Position numbers and translations under genes: made by a program. From contig CAWDDX010000007.1 of NCBI GenBank assembly GCA_963801195.1, positions 1,736,001-1,800,000 on the forward strand: a DNA stretch of 64,000 nt. Direction: 5' to 3'. Numbering within the stretch: the stretch's first letter is position 1; the number at the start of each line of letters is the position of its first letter. This DNA is from SZUA-36 sp963801195 (GTDB lineage Bacteria; Pseudomonadota; Gammaproteobacteria; Xanthomonadales; SZUA-36). The notes under the pieces are model-generated. The model was not told where the DNA came from. It saw only the letters and a program-made list of their open reading frames with translations, and made no database searches. Of the stretch, positions 36,230 through 46,061 are shown one piece after another.

Positions 36230-36775
36230 TTGCTAAAGAAAATTTCAATAATCGCCTTATCTGCACTCGTGATCAGCGCAAATTGTCATGGTCAGGAAAG
36301 TGACAATGGCAATTTGGTGAAAGCTGGCAATATCCTGCAGGATTTAATTCCATTGACTGCCCTGGGTACCACTATCTTTTATGAAAAAGGATCAGAAGGA
36401 ACCATACAGTTTTTGAAGTCTTATGTTACTGCAGTATTGGCGACAGAAGGATTAAAAAAGTTAATAGATAAACAACGCCCCAACGGGGGGTGTTGCGACT
36501 CATTTCCGTCAAAACATGCAACAAAGGCTTTCGTGGGTGCGGCATTCATTCAAAAGCGATATGGGTGGAAGTACGCAATTCCGGCCTATTTAGGTGCCAG
36601 CTATGTTGCATATGGCCGTGTTGAAGCAGATAAGCACTATTGGGGAGATGTTGCCGCTGGTGCCGCCATCGGTGTTTTGAGTGGTTACATTTTCACTAAG
36701 CCCTATAAGACAGTTAGGATTACACCATTTGCCGCTGGCGATTTTATTGGTTTCAATTTAACTACGAATTGGTAA
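36230..36775 (+). CDS. PAP2-family phosphatase, exported
   Basis: 181 residues starting at TTG 36230 (AAGG nine bases upstream), with a signal peptide (MLKKISIIALSALVISANC). The PAP2 motifs are in place: KKLIDKQRP (K-x6-RP), PSKH in place of PSGH, and R-x5-H-x3-D in GRVEADKHYWGD. The catalytic His and Asp are conserved. It probably dephosphorylates lipid phosphates at the periplasmic face. The gene is visibly more AT-rich than its neighbours, a sign of recent transfer. Confidence 0.85.
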   Translation: MLKKISIIALSALVISANCHGQESDNGNLVKAGNILQDLIPLTALGTTIFYEKGSEGTIQFLKSYVTAVLATEGLKKLIDKQRPNGGCCDSFPSKHATKAFVGAAFIQKRYGWKYAIPAYLGASYVAYGRVEADKHYWGDVAAGAAIGVLSGYIFTKPYKTVRITPFAAGDFIGFNLTTNW

Positions 36776-36906
36776 GCATCGTCCCAATTGCGGGTTAGCT
36801 GTGAATTCCAGCACAGTTAGCCCGCATATTGACCCTGTTGGCTTACAACATGAAACGGATGATGAACACCACCAGTGGAAATGGATGTTGCATCCTTTAG
36901 GTATCG

Positions 36907-38733
36907 CTATGCGCCATCCTGCGCCGACTTCCCCGCGTCCAGGTCCGCTTGTTGCAATAATTCTTCATGCGCGGAAGAGATGGCTTCGTCGAGGCGGTGG
37001 TCGGCGTGCACGTCGCGGAGCTTGTTCCTCACCGCATCTTCGATATAGGCCTCATGGGAGAGTCCGAGGTAAAGCGCATAGACGATGAGCAGCAGCACGA
37101 CGGTAAACGGCAGGCCGGTGGAGATGGCGGCCGTCTGCAAGGTTTTAAGCCCTCCGCCGAGCAAGAGAACGGCGGCGACAACACCCTCCATCACCGCCCA
37201 GAAAACGCGCTGCGGCACGGGCGAGTCGAGCTTTCCCCCAGAGGTGAGGTGATCGACGACAAGCGATCCGGAGTCGGATGAAGTGACGAAGAAGATCGAA
37301 ACGAGAACGATGCCGACTACGGACAGGATGCTGCTGAGGGGCAGACTCTCGAACATGACGAACATCGCGGTGGCGACATTCTCGTTGACTGCTGCCGAAA
37401 TGTCGGCGAGGCCGCTGGTCTGTATCCAAAGCGCGGAACCTCCGAAGACGGACATCCAAAGGAAGGAAAGAATCGCCGGTATGACCATGACGCTGAGGAC
37501 AAACTCACGCACGGTGCGACCTTTCGAGATGCGGGCGATGAACATGCCTACAAAAGGCGACCAGGATATCCACCAGGCCCAGTAGAAAACCGTCCAACTG
37601 CCCTGCCAATTGGAATCGCGGAAGGTCTCCGTCCAGAGGCTGAGCTGGGCGAAGTTTTCGATATAGAAGCCAAGATTTTGGGTAAAGCCGCTGAGGATAT
37701 AGACCGTGGGGCCGGCGATCAAAACGAACAGGAGCAAGAGTCCGGCCAACCCCATGTTGATCTCACTGAGGCGCTTCACCCCGCCGTCAAGTCCCGCCAT
37801 CACTGACATAGTGGCCACCGCGGTGATGACGGCGATGAGCGCGACCTGCACCGGGGGCGAAATACCAAGACCGAAAAGGTGGTGCAGCCCGGCGTTGATT
37901 TGCGACACGCCCAGCCCGAGCGAGGTGGCCAACCCCATCAAGGTGGCAAGCACGGAAAGCACGTCGATCAGATCACCCCAGCGCCCGTAGATGCGGTTAC
38001 CGAGGATCGGGTAGAAGATCGAACGGATCGTGAGTGGCAGTCCGCGGTTATATGCGAAGAATGCCAGCCCGAGACCAACGATCGAATAGATAGCCCAGGG
38101 ATGCAGCCCCCAGTGGAAATAGGTAAGGCCCATTGCGGCTTGGGCGGCTTCCGGCGTATTGGCTTCGACACCGTTAAACATGGGCGAAGGCGAAGCGTAG
38201 TGGAACATGGGCTCACCCACACTCCAGAACATGAGGCCGATCCCCATCCCGGCGCTGAGCAGCATCGCATACCACGCAACGGTGGAAAACTCGGGCAAAG
38301 CCTTGGGGCCGCCGATCCGTATACGGCCGAACCGGCTGAAGGCGAAATAGAGGGCGGCACCGATAAAGACATTGGCCGCCAGAATGAAGAACCAGCCGAA
38401 AGTACCCGACACCCAGGCAAGGGCATCGGCCGAAAACGCGGCGGCCTGGTCTTTGAACATCAAGGTAATGACAATAAATACCGAGAGCACCATGACGGCG
38501 GAGAAAGTCACGTGAGGATGGATATCAAACCCGAAGCCACTCCAGTTGTTTTCGCCGGGCTCCTGTTTCTGCGACTCATCGAAGAGCCCTGGGGTTGGCC
38601 GGATTTGCAAGCCCTTGAACTTATCGCGTTCTTTGATCGCCTTCTCGCGTGCGACTTTCTCGGCGTGCTTGAGCTTCTGCGCAAGGGTAAGCGACGCCGC
38701 GTCTTTGGTGGATGATGGATTTTTTTTGTTCAT
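36907..38733 (-). CDS. BCCT family transporter (betaine/choline/carnitine type)
   Basis: 608 residues with twelve membrane helices. Signature segments are SAGMGIGLMFWSVGEPMFHY (Gly-rich helix and Trp site) and FYWAWWISWSPFVGMFIARI. A charged N-terminal extension of about 70 residues and a charged C-terminus are typical of osmotically regulated members. It imports betaine, choline or a related quaternary ammonium compound. The porin gene ends 51 bases upstream on the same strand, so the two probably form an outer-plus-inner-membrane uptake unit. Confidence 0.92.
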   Translation of the reverse strand: MNKKNPSSTKDAASLTLAQKLKHAEKVAREKAIKERDKFKGLQIRPTPGLFDESQKQEPGENNWSGFGFDIHPHVTFSAVMVLSVFIVITLMFKDQAAAFSADALAWVSGTFGWFFILAANVFIGAALYFAFSRFGRIRIGGPKALPEFSTVAWYAMLLSAGMGIGLMFWSVGEPMFHYASPSPMFNGVEANTPEAAQAAMGLTYFHWGLHPWAIYSIVGLGLAFFAYNRGLPLTIRSIFYPILGNRIYGRWGDLIDVLSVLATLMGLATSLGLGVSQINAGLHHLFGLGISPPVQVALIAVITAVATMSVMAGLDGGVKRLSEINMGLAGLLLLFVLIAGPTVYILSGFTQNLGFYIENFAQLSLWTETFRDSNWQGSWTVFYWAWWISWSPFVGMFIARISKGRTVREFVLSVMVIPAILSFLWMSVFGGSALWIQTSGLADISAAVNENVATAMFVMFESLPLSSILSVVGIVLVSIFFVTSSDSGSLVVDHLTSGGKLDSPVPQRVFWAVMEGVVAAVLLLGGGLKTLQTAAISTGLPFTVVLLLIVYALYLGLSHEAYIEDAVRNKLRDVHADHRLDEAISSAHEELLQQADLDAGKSAQDGA

Positions 38734-38784
38734 ACTGGATCCCGTTGAATATGTGTATTGAAGTGCAGTTTCTCCGTAGGGGGC

Positions 38785-40224
38785 TTAGAAGTAATAACCC
38801 AGGTTGATGTTAAAGCGGGTTTCCCATTCGTCGCCAGGATTGGCACCAAAGCGGTTGCTCTGAAAAATGCCGTCTGAATTGGTCGCGCCACTGGTGGGGT
38901 CACCATAGCCGGATTCGTCGCCGATAAAATCGTTGCCATTGGAGGCGGCGACCTCGGTATAGATGTACCAGCCGCCGCGCGACCAAGCCGCGCCGATGAT
39001 GAAAAGATCGCTATTGTTGAAGCCGGGTTCTTCCTTCATGATCGAGCTGTATTCGACGTAGGGCATCACGTAATCGAGCCAATCCACCACATCGATTTCG
39101 TTGTAATAGCTGAGGGAGGCGCCGGCGACCCACGCCCGGGTCGCCACAAATGTGGGGAAGTCGTAAGCGCCGAATTGCACGAGCGTATCCGTGGGGTTAT
39201 CGATGCCGTCGTCTGTCGTATCTACATAGCCATCAATATCGTATTTGTAGTAGGTCATTTGCGTGGCGAGCGTCCAGTTTGACCACTTGAAAACCGGGTG
39301 AAAGGAAAGCGCGTAGTGTTCGCCGTCGTCCTGTTCGCCATGGCTTTGAAGCATGCCGTACTGAGCGGAAGCACCGAGATCGACCGTCAGGCCGCTACCC
39401 AGATCGGTGGCATAGATCGCGCGGAGGTTAAACTGGTTGCGTTCTTCGTAGCCTTCGCCTGTTTCATTGACGACGTCGTAGGAGTAGCGGACGCTGTCGC
39501 GGGAAAAGTTTTCTCCGAGGTAGGAACCCTCGCCCGAATAGTAATAAGCGAAGTCCAGGCTCCAATCGCCGCGCTGCGCGACGTACTTGACACCAAGGTC
39601 CATGTCGTCAGCCAGCCCGACGTAGTAGTGCTGGTCAAAGAACCAGCTTTGCGATATCCCATACGGGCCGGGGCCGAAAGGCACACGGTTTACCCCGACC
39701 TGCACTTGATCGCCGTTTTCGAAGTCATAGCCCAGCCATGCAGTATGGAGGAAGCTGTAACCGTCCGAGTTGCTTGCTGAATAACCCGGGTAGAAGCGGT
39801 ACTCGAACTTGCCGACCCACGGGCCATGCGCGTAGTCCGCATTGATCCTAAAAGTATCCAGGCTGATGGTGCCGGCCTCACCGCGGTTCATATCCCTGGC
39901 CAAACCGGCGGACGAATAATCGCCTCCGTAGAAATTGGTGCGTACGGCACCGCCGACGGCAAGATCGCCGAGCCGTATCCTGGGTTGGGTGGGTGCCGTC
40001 TTCTCTTGGGCTAGCTGCTCCTCCGCGAGGGTGGCGCGTTTCGCGGCCTGTGCCTCACGCTCGGTCGCCGCATCCAGCGCGGTGCGAGCGGCGGAAAGCG
40101 CTTGCTCCAGTTCCGCCACGCGCTCGGTGAGTTCTGCTTTGGTTTGTGCGGACAAGGGGCTGGTAGCCAAGCAGGCGGCCGCGAACAAGGGAAGCGACCG
40201 GTATCTTTTGAGGAAGGCAATCAA
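38785..40224 (-). CDS. Outer-membrane porin with N-terminal coiled coil
   Basis: About 479 residues. A signal peptide (LKRYRSLPLFAAACLATSPL) is followed by a heptad-type coiled coil (AELTERVAELEQALSAARTA, about residues 25-80), then a Tyr/Trp/Gly-rich beta-barrel ending in ...NLGYYF with the terminal Phe needed for outer-membrane assembly. This resembles trimeric porins with a periplasmic stalk. No ATG lies in a sensible place; TTG at 40224 is my best start, though the ribosome site is weak. It precedes the BCCT gene and probably feeds it substrate. Confidence 0.7.
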   Translation of the reverse strand: MIAFLKRYRSLPLFAAACLATSPLSAQTKAELTERVAELEQALSAARTALDAATEREAQAAKRATLAEEQLAQEKTAPTQPRIRLGDLAVGGAVRTNFYGGDYSSAGLARDMNRGEAGTISLDTFRINADYAHGPWVGKFEYRFYPGYSASNSDGYSFLHTAWLGYDFENGDQVQVGVNRVPFGPGPYGISQSWFFDQHYYVGLADDMDLGVKYVAQRGDWSLDFAYYYSGEGSYLGENFSRDSVRYSYDVVNETGEGYEERNQFNLRAIYATDLGSGLTVDLGASAQYGMLQSHGEQDDGEHYALSFHPVFKWSNWTLATQMTYYKYDIDGYVDTTDDGIDNPTDTLVQFGAYDFPTFVATRAWVAGASLSYYNEIDVVDWLDYVMPYVEYSSIMKEEPGFNNSDLFIIGAAWSRGGWYIYTEVAASNGNDFIGDESGYGDPTSGATNSDGIFQSNRFGANPGDEWETRFNINLGYYF

Positions 40225-40537
40225 GATATATCTTATATTTTTGATGGGTTCCCCTTTTTTGTGGCATCGAATTGACCCAGTATAGGTAAAACAAACGCTA
40301 TATTTCCAGTGCTCCGGATACATTGAACATCGCCTTGGGCTGGCAGTGACGATGATCCGCCGACTCAGATCGCTGAGAATCCACTGTTGGCTGCAGACGT
40401 AAAATTGCAGGAAAACCATACCTCGTGGATAGCTGCTGACTGGCTGATTGCAGTCGTACACCCCCTGCAAATACTGGGGGCGATTAACGGCCAGAGTCCG
40501 AGCTCCAAACGACGCGTAATGGGTAAAGCCGGCCTGT
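40225..40537. other. Gene-free stretch upstream of the porin gene
   Basis: About 310 bases between the porin start and the end of the GST gene, both on the minus strand. It should hold the porin-BCCT promoter. I see no repeat or small gene. Confidence 0.35.
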
Positions 40538-41200
40538 CTAATTCGGCAGGTAACCGTCCAACCAAATATGTGGCAGGTTGCGTGCTTCTTCGAGCCACTC
40601 GCGTACAGAGTCACGCGATAGGACCGCCTCAAACCAACGCTTGGTTTGTGGCGAGTTCTCGAATACCGGTTTATGGGCATCAAGGCGGACCACCGTGGGC
40701 GCGAAAGCCAGATCGGCAAGGGTCAAGTCACCAAATAAATAGGGGCCGCCATGAGCCGTAAGCTCGTTTTCGAACGCCGAGAACAGACGGTTGCAGTCCG
40801 ATGTTTCTTCGTCAAGAAGTTCGCGTCGCTTAGGATAGAATGCACTTTCAAATGAAAGCCGCGGGCAGATGCCGGAAAGACCCGAGTGTTGCCACGCAAC
40901 AAAGGATCGCACACGAGCCCGCAACGCCGAATTCACAGGGAGCAGTGGCTGCTTACCTTGTTCACTGGCAAACTCCATGATCGCAGAAGAATCAAATATG
41001 GTGGCAGATTTGGTGACCAGTACGGGAACCGATCTCGACGGGGAAATCTCACCGATCTTTGCCAACTCCTCAAACCGTTGAGGCTTCCTTAGATCGACTA
41101 TATGCTCTTCAAAATCAATAGCCTGTTCGCGTAATGCGAGCCACGCCCGCATCGCCCAACTCGAGGCATTTTTCGTGCCGGAATAGAGTTTATAAGTCAT
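40538..41200 (-). CDS. Glutathione S-transferase family protein
   Basis: 220 residues. The N-terminal thioredoxin-like domain reads MTYKLYSGTKNASSWAMRAWLAL, with PSRSVPVLV (cis-Pro) and IFDSSAIMEFASE (glutathione gamma-glutamyl site). The C-terminal helical domain contains LTLADLAFAPTVVRLD. The active residue is probably a Ser or Asn in the KNASS turn. The role is a general conjugation or reductase function; the context gives no substrate. Confidence 0.88.
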   Translation of the reverse strand: MTYKLYSGTKNASSWAMRAWLALREQAIDFEEHIVDLRKPQRFEELAKIGEISPSRSVPVLVTKSATIFDSSAIMEFASEQGKQPLLPVNSALRARVRSFVAWQHSGLSGICPRLSFESAFYPKRRELLDEETSDCNRLFSAFENELTAHGGPYLFGDLTLADLAFAPTVVRLDAHKPVFENSPQTKRWFEAVLSRDSVREWLEEARNLPHIWLDGYLPN

Positions 41201-41382
41201 ATGTATCCTTCAATATATCCAATGTGGTTTGGTTTACTTCCAACCCGCTTGTATTGATGCCGTTTGATACACGTTAACGTGCAAATTCCGAAACTGCCAT
41301 CATGTAATGCAGCCTCAGCGCAATTGTTCCACGGCATGCATTACCTGGGGGCGTATTTTCCTGGCGTTCCGGAGCCCATTAA

Positions 41383-42111
41383 TCAGCGCTGATAAGCCGA
41401 AAGGCAAGCCATCCCTGATGGAATTTTAAGTCTGTCTACCGAAAAGCCATTTGTTTGCAGACATTGGGCTAACCATTCTGGTCGTATTTTAAGCTTCTGA
41501 TAACTGCTGGTGCTAAAGTCCCAGGTTACACCATTCCATTCGTAGAGCATGTCATTTACAACAACGTGAGAGTCGCCGTATTCGAGAAGACAGGTGAAAA
41601 CCCGATTTCGGTCGCTCCTGACAGGTATAACCGAACTCGTTCCGGCTAACGATTTTGAATGGTCACGAAATGTAATGATAAAACGCCCTTTTTCTGCTAT
41701 GTAGTCTGCAACCGACCGAATCAGTCCTGTGACAGCATCAGCGTTTGCAAGGTGGGTAATGGTGTCATTCATGCACAGAACAACACTGGGTGCGCACTCC
41801 AAGTGCTGATCAAAGCACAGAAGGTCGTCCTCAACCGATTTAACCGTTAGTGTGCCTTTTTGTAATTCGAGTTGCTTCAACAGCAAACCACATTGATCAA
41901 TCGAGAGCACCTTAAAACCCATACGCGCCAGTGGAATCGAATGCATACCAAAACCGGCACCAAGATCCGCCGCCCATTGTCCGTCCAGAGCAGACACCGC
42001 AAGCTTTCTGAGCTCACTATCGCCACTTTCGAGCGCTGCTTTCATGCCACCGGCCATCCATGTATATATCGCACCGAGGTGCTGATCGTAGTGATTCCGG
42101 ACTGATTCCAT
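41383..42111 (-). CDS. Class I SAM-dependent methyltransferase
   Basis: 242 residues. Motif I is WAADLGAGFGMHSIPLARMG (about 47-66), the acidic residue after strand 2 is in VLSIDQCG, and VVLCMNDTITHL fills motif IV. The C-terminal half is family-specific. The substrate is unknown. A terminator-like hairpin separates it from the upstream methyltransferase gene on the same strand. Confidence 0.8.
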   Translation of the reverse strand: MESVRNHYDQHLGAIYTWMAGGMKAALESGDSELRKLAVSALDGQWAADLGAGFGMHSIPLARMGFKVLSIDQCGLLLKQLELQKGTLTVKSVEDDLLCFDQHLECAPSVVLCMNDTITHLANADAVTGLIRSVADYIAEKGRFIITFRDHSKSLAGTSSVIPVRSDRNRVFTCLLEYGDSHVVVNDMLYEWNGVTWDFSTSSYQKLKIRPEWLAQCLQTNGFSVDRLKIPSGMACLSAYQR

Positions 42112-42150
42112 CTGGTTTCTCGCTTTTCGCCGACACCGGTACAGAAAATA

Positions 42151-42174
42151 CCTCGGGAGACGTCGCTCCCGAGG
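42151..42174 (-). terminator. Rho-independent terminator
   Basis: CCTCGGGAG and CTCCCGAGG form a 9-bp GC-rich stem with a 6-base loop. On the minus strand it is followed by TATTTTCT. It should end the transcript of the methyltransferase gene 42189-43265. Confidence 0.75.
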
Positions 42175-42188
42175 CGTTTATACTGACC

Positions 42189-43265
42189 TCAGGGTCGTGC
42201 TTCCAGGATAATATTGAAAGGCGTCTCAGCTGCCCTGCGCACCTCACTAAAGCCTCCCTCGGTGATCACCTCCGTCAGTTTCCGCTGGCCGGCTTGGGCG
42301 CCAAGCGCAGGGCCCGCCTTTTGCGCCAGCGCCGTAGGCACACAAATGCTGGTAGAAGCTGCATAAAACAGTCGCCCTACCGGATTGAAATTATCGCTGA
42401 GCTCATCGGCAGCCATGGGCTCAACCACCATCCAGGTTCCATCCGGTTTGAGCTGCTTCAATACTTGAGCAGCAGTACCCGCAGGGTCTCCCATATCATG
42501 AAGGGCATCGAAACATGTCACGAGATCAAAATCATTTTCCTCGAAATCACTCGCAGTTGCCTGCTCAAAACGCACCCGCTTTTCATCAAGAGCATGTTCA
42601 TCACGATGCTGTTTGGCAGCTTCAATTGATCCTTCATGAAAGTCGTACCCGATAAAAGTGGAGTTCGGAAAAGCAGTCGCCATCAGAAGCGTAGAATGCC
42701 CATGTCCGCAACCAAGGTCGGCTACCCTGGCCCCCCGCTCCAGCTTTTCAACCACACCATCCAGCGCCGGCAACCAGTGCTGCACCAGATTATTGACGTA
42801 GCCGGGACGAAAGAACCTGGCCACTGCGCAGAACATGCAGTGAGCCTGGTCACCCCACGCCACGCCCTCACCGGTGCGAAACGCTTCTCTTATCTTAGGC
42901 TCGTTCTCGAAGGTACTGAAAGCATTCTCAAAGCCACCGATCAGGTACACCGGACTGTCTTCATCAGCGAACACCATGGCTTGTTCCGGGGGCAAACGAA
43001 ACCGCTCGGTATCCCGGTCATAGTCGAGGTAGTCTGAAGCCGCATGATGCGCCAACCACTCGCGAAGGTAACGTTCCGAATAGCCAGTACGTCCGGCCAA
43101 CTCCGCAGAGGTTGCAGGTCCGCCACTCTGTAGTTCCCGATACAGCCCAAGCTGATCGCCAATCTTGACCAATGCGGCGCTGTACGCGCCTCCCAGGTCC
43201 CCAAGTACCTGCCCGACAAAGGCATTAAGCTTGTTTTCATCAAATGCTTGACTCATTTCCATCAT
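42189..43265 (-). CDS. Winged-helix plus SAM methyltransferase protein
   Basis: 358 residues. The N-terminal 100 residues form a helical/winged-helix dimerisation region (LGLYRELQSGGPATSAELAG, YSERYLREWLAHHAASDYL). The methyltransferase core has ARVADLGCGHGHSTLLMA, STFIGYDFHEGSI and FDLVTCFDALHDMGDP. This layout is common in annotated methyltransferases that sit beside regulators. GGGAGAG lies three bases before the first ATG. An AraC-type regulator gene is 150 bases upstream on the same strand and may control it. Confidence 0.85.
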   Translation of the reverse strand: MMEMSQAFDENKLNAFVGQVLGDLGGAYSAALVKIGDQLGLYRELQSGGPATSAELAGRTGYSERYLREWLAHHAASDYLDYDRDTERFRLPPEQAMVFADEDSPVYLIGGFENAFSTFENEPKIREAFRTGEGVAWGDQAHCMFCAVARFFRPGYVNNLVQHWLPALDGVVEKLERGARVADLGCGHGHSTLLMATAFPNSTFIGYDFHEGSIEAAKQHRDEHALDEKRVRFEQATASDFEENDFDLVTCFDALHDMGDPAGTAAQVLKQLKPDGTWMVVEPMAADELSDNFNPVGRLFYAASTSICVPTALAQKAGPALGAQAGQRKLTEVITEGGFSEVRRAAETPFNIILEARP

Positions 43266-43415
43266 GTCTCTCCCAATTAGATTAAAAATTCAATAAAGTC
43301 GCAACGGTGCGCCTGCACTCTGTCCAAACAGAGGCCGGGCGAGCACCAGACGAAGCAATTATGGGGGGACTAGTCGTGCAGCTGAATGATCATCTGTCCG
43401 GCTTTCATGACTGTA

Positions 43416-44447
43416 TTACCTGAACTGCTGAATCGATCGCTCCCGACGCCAGGTTGAAGGGGGAACGCCGACGGTTCTCTTAAATGAGCGGCTGAAGGCC
43501 TCTTCTGACTCATAGCCGACCTGATGGGCAATGGACGCCATTTTTGCATTGGTTTCCACCAACAAGTTGGATGCAAGCTGCATACGCCAAGACCGCAAAT
43601 ACTGCATCATTGGCTGCTCGACAAGTTCGACAAAGCGGTCCTGCAGCGCCGAGCGGGAGAGCCCGACATGGTCCGAAAGCATTTCCAGCGTCCATGCCTC
43701 GGATGGCCGACTATGCATCAGGCTGAGAACCCGGCCGACGTGCCTATCACGCAGCGCGGCAAGCCAACCCTTCTGGCTGTTGGGCATGGTGGTGAGATAG
43801 AGCCTGACCAGATCGACAAACATCATTTCACTCATCCGCTCAAGCACAGCTTCACCACCGGGTCGATTGCCACGGGACTCCACTTCGGCCAGTCTGGCGA
43901 GCTGGTGTGCCCAGCTGTTTTCTGATAACTCGCTGGCACGGGCATGGATGACCCGAGGCAGTGATGCTAGTAAAGGGTTGAACGGGCCGCGGTCGCAACC
44001 CAGAAAGCCACACAGCAAAGTGGCGGTAGACGGATGTGATCCCTTCCCTGATCGAGGTAAGTCCGACTGAAATACCTGGTCATTTTCTTGCCGAACCATG
44101 AACGGCAATTCTGAATTCTTCTTCAGGTTGGCCATCAGGAATTCAATATTGGGCGCGGCTCTCAATCCTGGAACACTGGACATCACGTGAGCATCGCCCT
44201 GGGGAAAGAGAACAACATCCCCTGAACTCATTTCAAATGGTGGCTCGCCGGTAACGCCGGCCCAACACGTTCCGTCCAGCACGACATGATATTGCATCAT
44301 GTGTTCCGAAGCAGGCATCACCGCCCCGGAAATCAACGCTGAGTCTGGCGCCTCGGTAACCCAGCTTCCGACACACTCAACATTGAAAAACAGTGCTCCC
44401 CTCAGGCGAACTCGGCGGAGCAACTCAGAAAGTACGTCTCCACTCAT
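43416..44447 (-). CDS. AraC family transcriptional regulator with cupin sensor
   Basis: 343 residues from the ATG at 44447, with AGAGG eight bases upstream. The N-terminal half is a cupin-type sensor (MMQYHVVLDGTCW, MSSGDVVLFPQGDAHVMSS, LCGFLGCDRGPFNPLLASLP). The C-terminal half has two helix-turn-helix motifs (LEMLSDHVGLSRSALQDRF and MASIAHQVGYESEEAFSRSF, then GVPPSTWR). It is probably a regulator of the adjacent methyltransferase gene. Confidence 0.88.
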   Translation of the reverse strand: MSGDVLSELLRRVRLRGALFFNVECVGSWVTEAPDSALISGAVMPASEHMMQYHVVLDGTCWAGVTGEPPFEMSSGDVVLFPQGDAHVMSSVPGLRAAPNIEFLMANLKKNSELPFMVRQENDQVFQSDLPRSGKGSHPSTATLLCGFLGCDRGPFNPLLASLPRVIHARASELSENSWAHQLARLAEVESRGNRPGGEAVLERMSEMMFVDLVRLYLTTMPNSQKGWLAALRDRHVGRVLSLMHSRPSEAWTLEMLSDHVGLSRSALQDRFVELVEQPMMQYLRSWRMQLASNLLVETNAKMASIAHQVGYESEEAFSRSFKRTVGVPPSTWRRERSIQQFR

Positions 44448-44537
44448 GGTTAGCCCTCTGGTCACTGGTCGGTGCGAGAGAATGACAGCGCACCTTTTAT
44501 CAACCGATATTTAACCATAACTGTAGAATATGTGCGC

Positions 44538-44895
44538 GGAGAGCGCGGGAGAGCGCCGCCCGGAGAGCGCGAGGAGAGCGCGGACGGAGCGGAGGAGAGC
44601 GCGGACGGAGAGCGCGGACAGCCACAACTTTGCCCAGGGAGAGCGCGGAGGAGAGCGCGGACAGCCACAACTTTGCCCAGAGGGGAGAGCGCGGAAGGAG
44701 AGCGCGGACAGCCATAACTTTTCTAGGCAGGGGAGAGCGCGGACAGCCACAACTTTGCCCAGGGCGAGGAGAGCGCGGACAGCCACAACTTTGCCCAGGG
44801 AAACTTACTGGGCAGGAGAGCGCGGAGAGCGCGGAGAGCCAGAGAGGGAGAGCGCGGACAGCCACAACTTTGTCCAGGGAAACTTACTCAAGTAC
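44538..44895 (-). repeat. Ragged repeat array A beside the Y1 transposase
   Basis: Read on the minus strand, about 16 units all end in CGCGCTCTCC or a close variant. They run back for different lengths into one common sequence, TTTCCCTGGGCAAAGTTGTG then GCTGTC. The shortest units are 9-10 nt and the longest about 47 nt. Six units reach the core GTGGCTGTC, one of them as ATGGCTGTC. One end of every unit is fixed and the other varies, which is neither a normal tandem repeat nor a CRISPR array. The array lies 150 bases beyond the stop of the transposase gene. Confidence 0.85.
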
Positions 44896-45045
44896 GACCG
44901 GTTTAACCTTCAGTCGACACCTATTCGTTTAGAAACTGATAAATGACTTCGGAAATTGCTGGGTTTTAAGCTTGTGATTTAGAAATTGTCGGGTTCTAGC
45001 CAGTCTTAGGCAGCCTGGAACTCAGGCTTGGAAATCTGATCCTGT

Positions 45046-46005
45046 CTAGGCCCTTTCGGGCCAAAGCCTGGCGCCAAACACGTGTCCCTTGATAAAACTT
45101 CGTCCTACCGATTTGGCAAAGGCTCTCAACGTTCCCACCGGACCCAGTGCGCCAAACGTAGGCAAGGCATCCTTGGCAAGGTAATCAAGCAGCGGTGATG
45201 TATCCATCCTCAGCCGTGCGAGTATGGGCGGAGCACTAGCAGCTATGTATCCCCGCTTATTGTGTCTGATCTCCCTGCCACCCCAGTCGACCAGTTCAAG
45301 ATAGTCTTTGAGACGGAAAGGGATACCGTCTTCTTCATTCTCGCAAAATGGTCTCAGACTATCGTTGTCGGGGTTCTCAATGCGTTCCTTAATAGAGGTG
45401 TAATCCGATTGCTCAAGCGTCTTTGCCATGGCAGCCCTGATGGGGTTTAGGTCCACGTAGGCCATACAGGTCAACAGCGCTCGTTCATCCAACAGGGCCT
45501 GGGACTTGAAACGGCCCTCCCAGAAACTGCCGCTGCAATGGTCTTCACGGTTGGCCATTCTTGCTATGGGTTCATTGATACAACGCATGAACCAGGACAA
45601 ATCACCGAGCCTTGCACGCCAGGTGGCAAATAGCTCAGCAACACGTTTGAGTTCGGACCCGGTTAAACTGGAGTTCTTCAGGCACTTGTGCATTAACTCA
45701 GGACCGGAAAAGACCTTCATCCATCTGCTGGCGACCTCTTCATCAGACCATTGCCTGGCCGTTTCAGAATTGATTCGGATCACGATGTGGTAGTGATTGC
45801 TCATAATGGCATAGGCACACAGGTCAACCGCAAATATAGAGCACAACAGCTTGATTCGATCGATGATCCACTGGCGCCGGTGTTCGAAGTCAAAGCCCGT
45901 TAGTGGATCAGAGCCACACAGGAAAGCGCGTCGTACACAGCGGGAGATGCAGTGGTAGTAGGGTGTGTCTTCGAGTGAGACTTGGCGGTATCTTGGTTCT
46001 GGCAT
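45046..46005 (-). CDS. Y1/HUH transposase, REP-associated (RAYT) type
   Basis: 319 residues, intact. The start MPEPRYRQVSLEDTPYYHCI and the motif MSNHYHIVI (HUH: His-Tyr-His, about residue 71) are typical of REP-associated tyrosine transposases. The catalytic Tyr is expected in MAYVDLNPIRAAM. The long C-terminal part ends FAKSVGRSFIKG...WPERA. Such enzymes cut and join single-stranded DNA at REP hairpins. Here the gene is flanked on both sides by repeat arrays whose core (GTGGCTGTC) points outward in inverted orientation. A 35-residue fragment of a second copy lies at 51586-51693. Confidence 0.88.
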   Translation of the reverse strand: MPEPRYRQVSLEDTPYYHCISRCVRRAFLCGSDPLTGFDFEHRRQWIIDRIKLLCSIFAVDLCAYAIMSNHYHIVIRINSETARQWSDEEVASRWMKVFSGPELMHKCLKNSSLTGSELKRVAELFATWRARLGDLSWFMRCINEPIARMANREDHCSGSFWEGRFKSQALLDERALLTCMAYVDLNPIRAAMAKTLEQSDYTSIKERIENPDNDSLRPFCENEEDGIPFRLKDYLELVDWGGREIRHNKRGYIAASAPPILARLRMDTSPLLDYLAKDALPTFGALGPVGTLRAFAKSVGRSFIKGHVFGARLWPERA

Positions 46006-46061
46006 AGGATCAGCTTACAAAGACAACAAGGCGGACACCATGGCAAAAGTTGCCGGGAATT

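Noticed and set aside
37879..38715. 278-codon open frame on the plus strand
   Set aside because: It is a shadow of the BCCT transporter gene, with a composition unlike a real protein.
44538..44895. Array A as a CRISPR array
   Set aside because: Units touch each other, vary in length and share one end; there are no constant repeats with unique spacers, and no cas gene is in the window.
44472..44946. Open frames on both strands through array A, 80-140 codons long
   Set aside because: They only translate the short GC-rich repeats into Arg/Glu/Ser- or Leu/Ser-rich low-complexity peptides in several frames at once, with no ribosome site.
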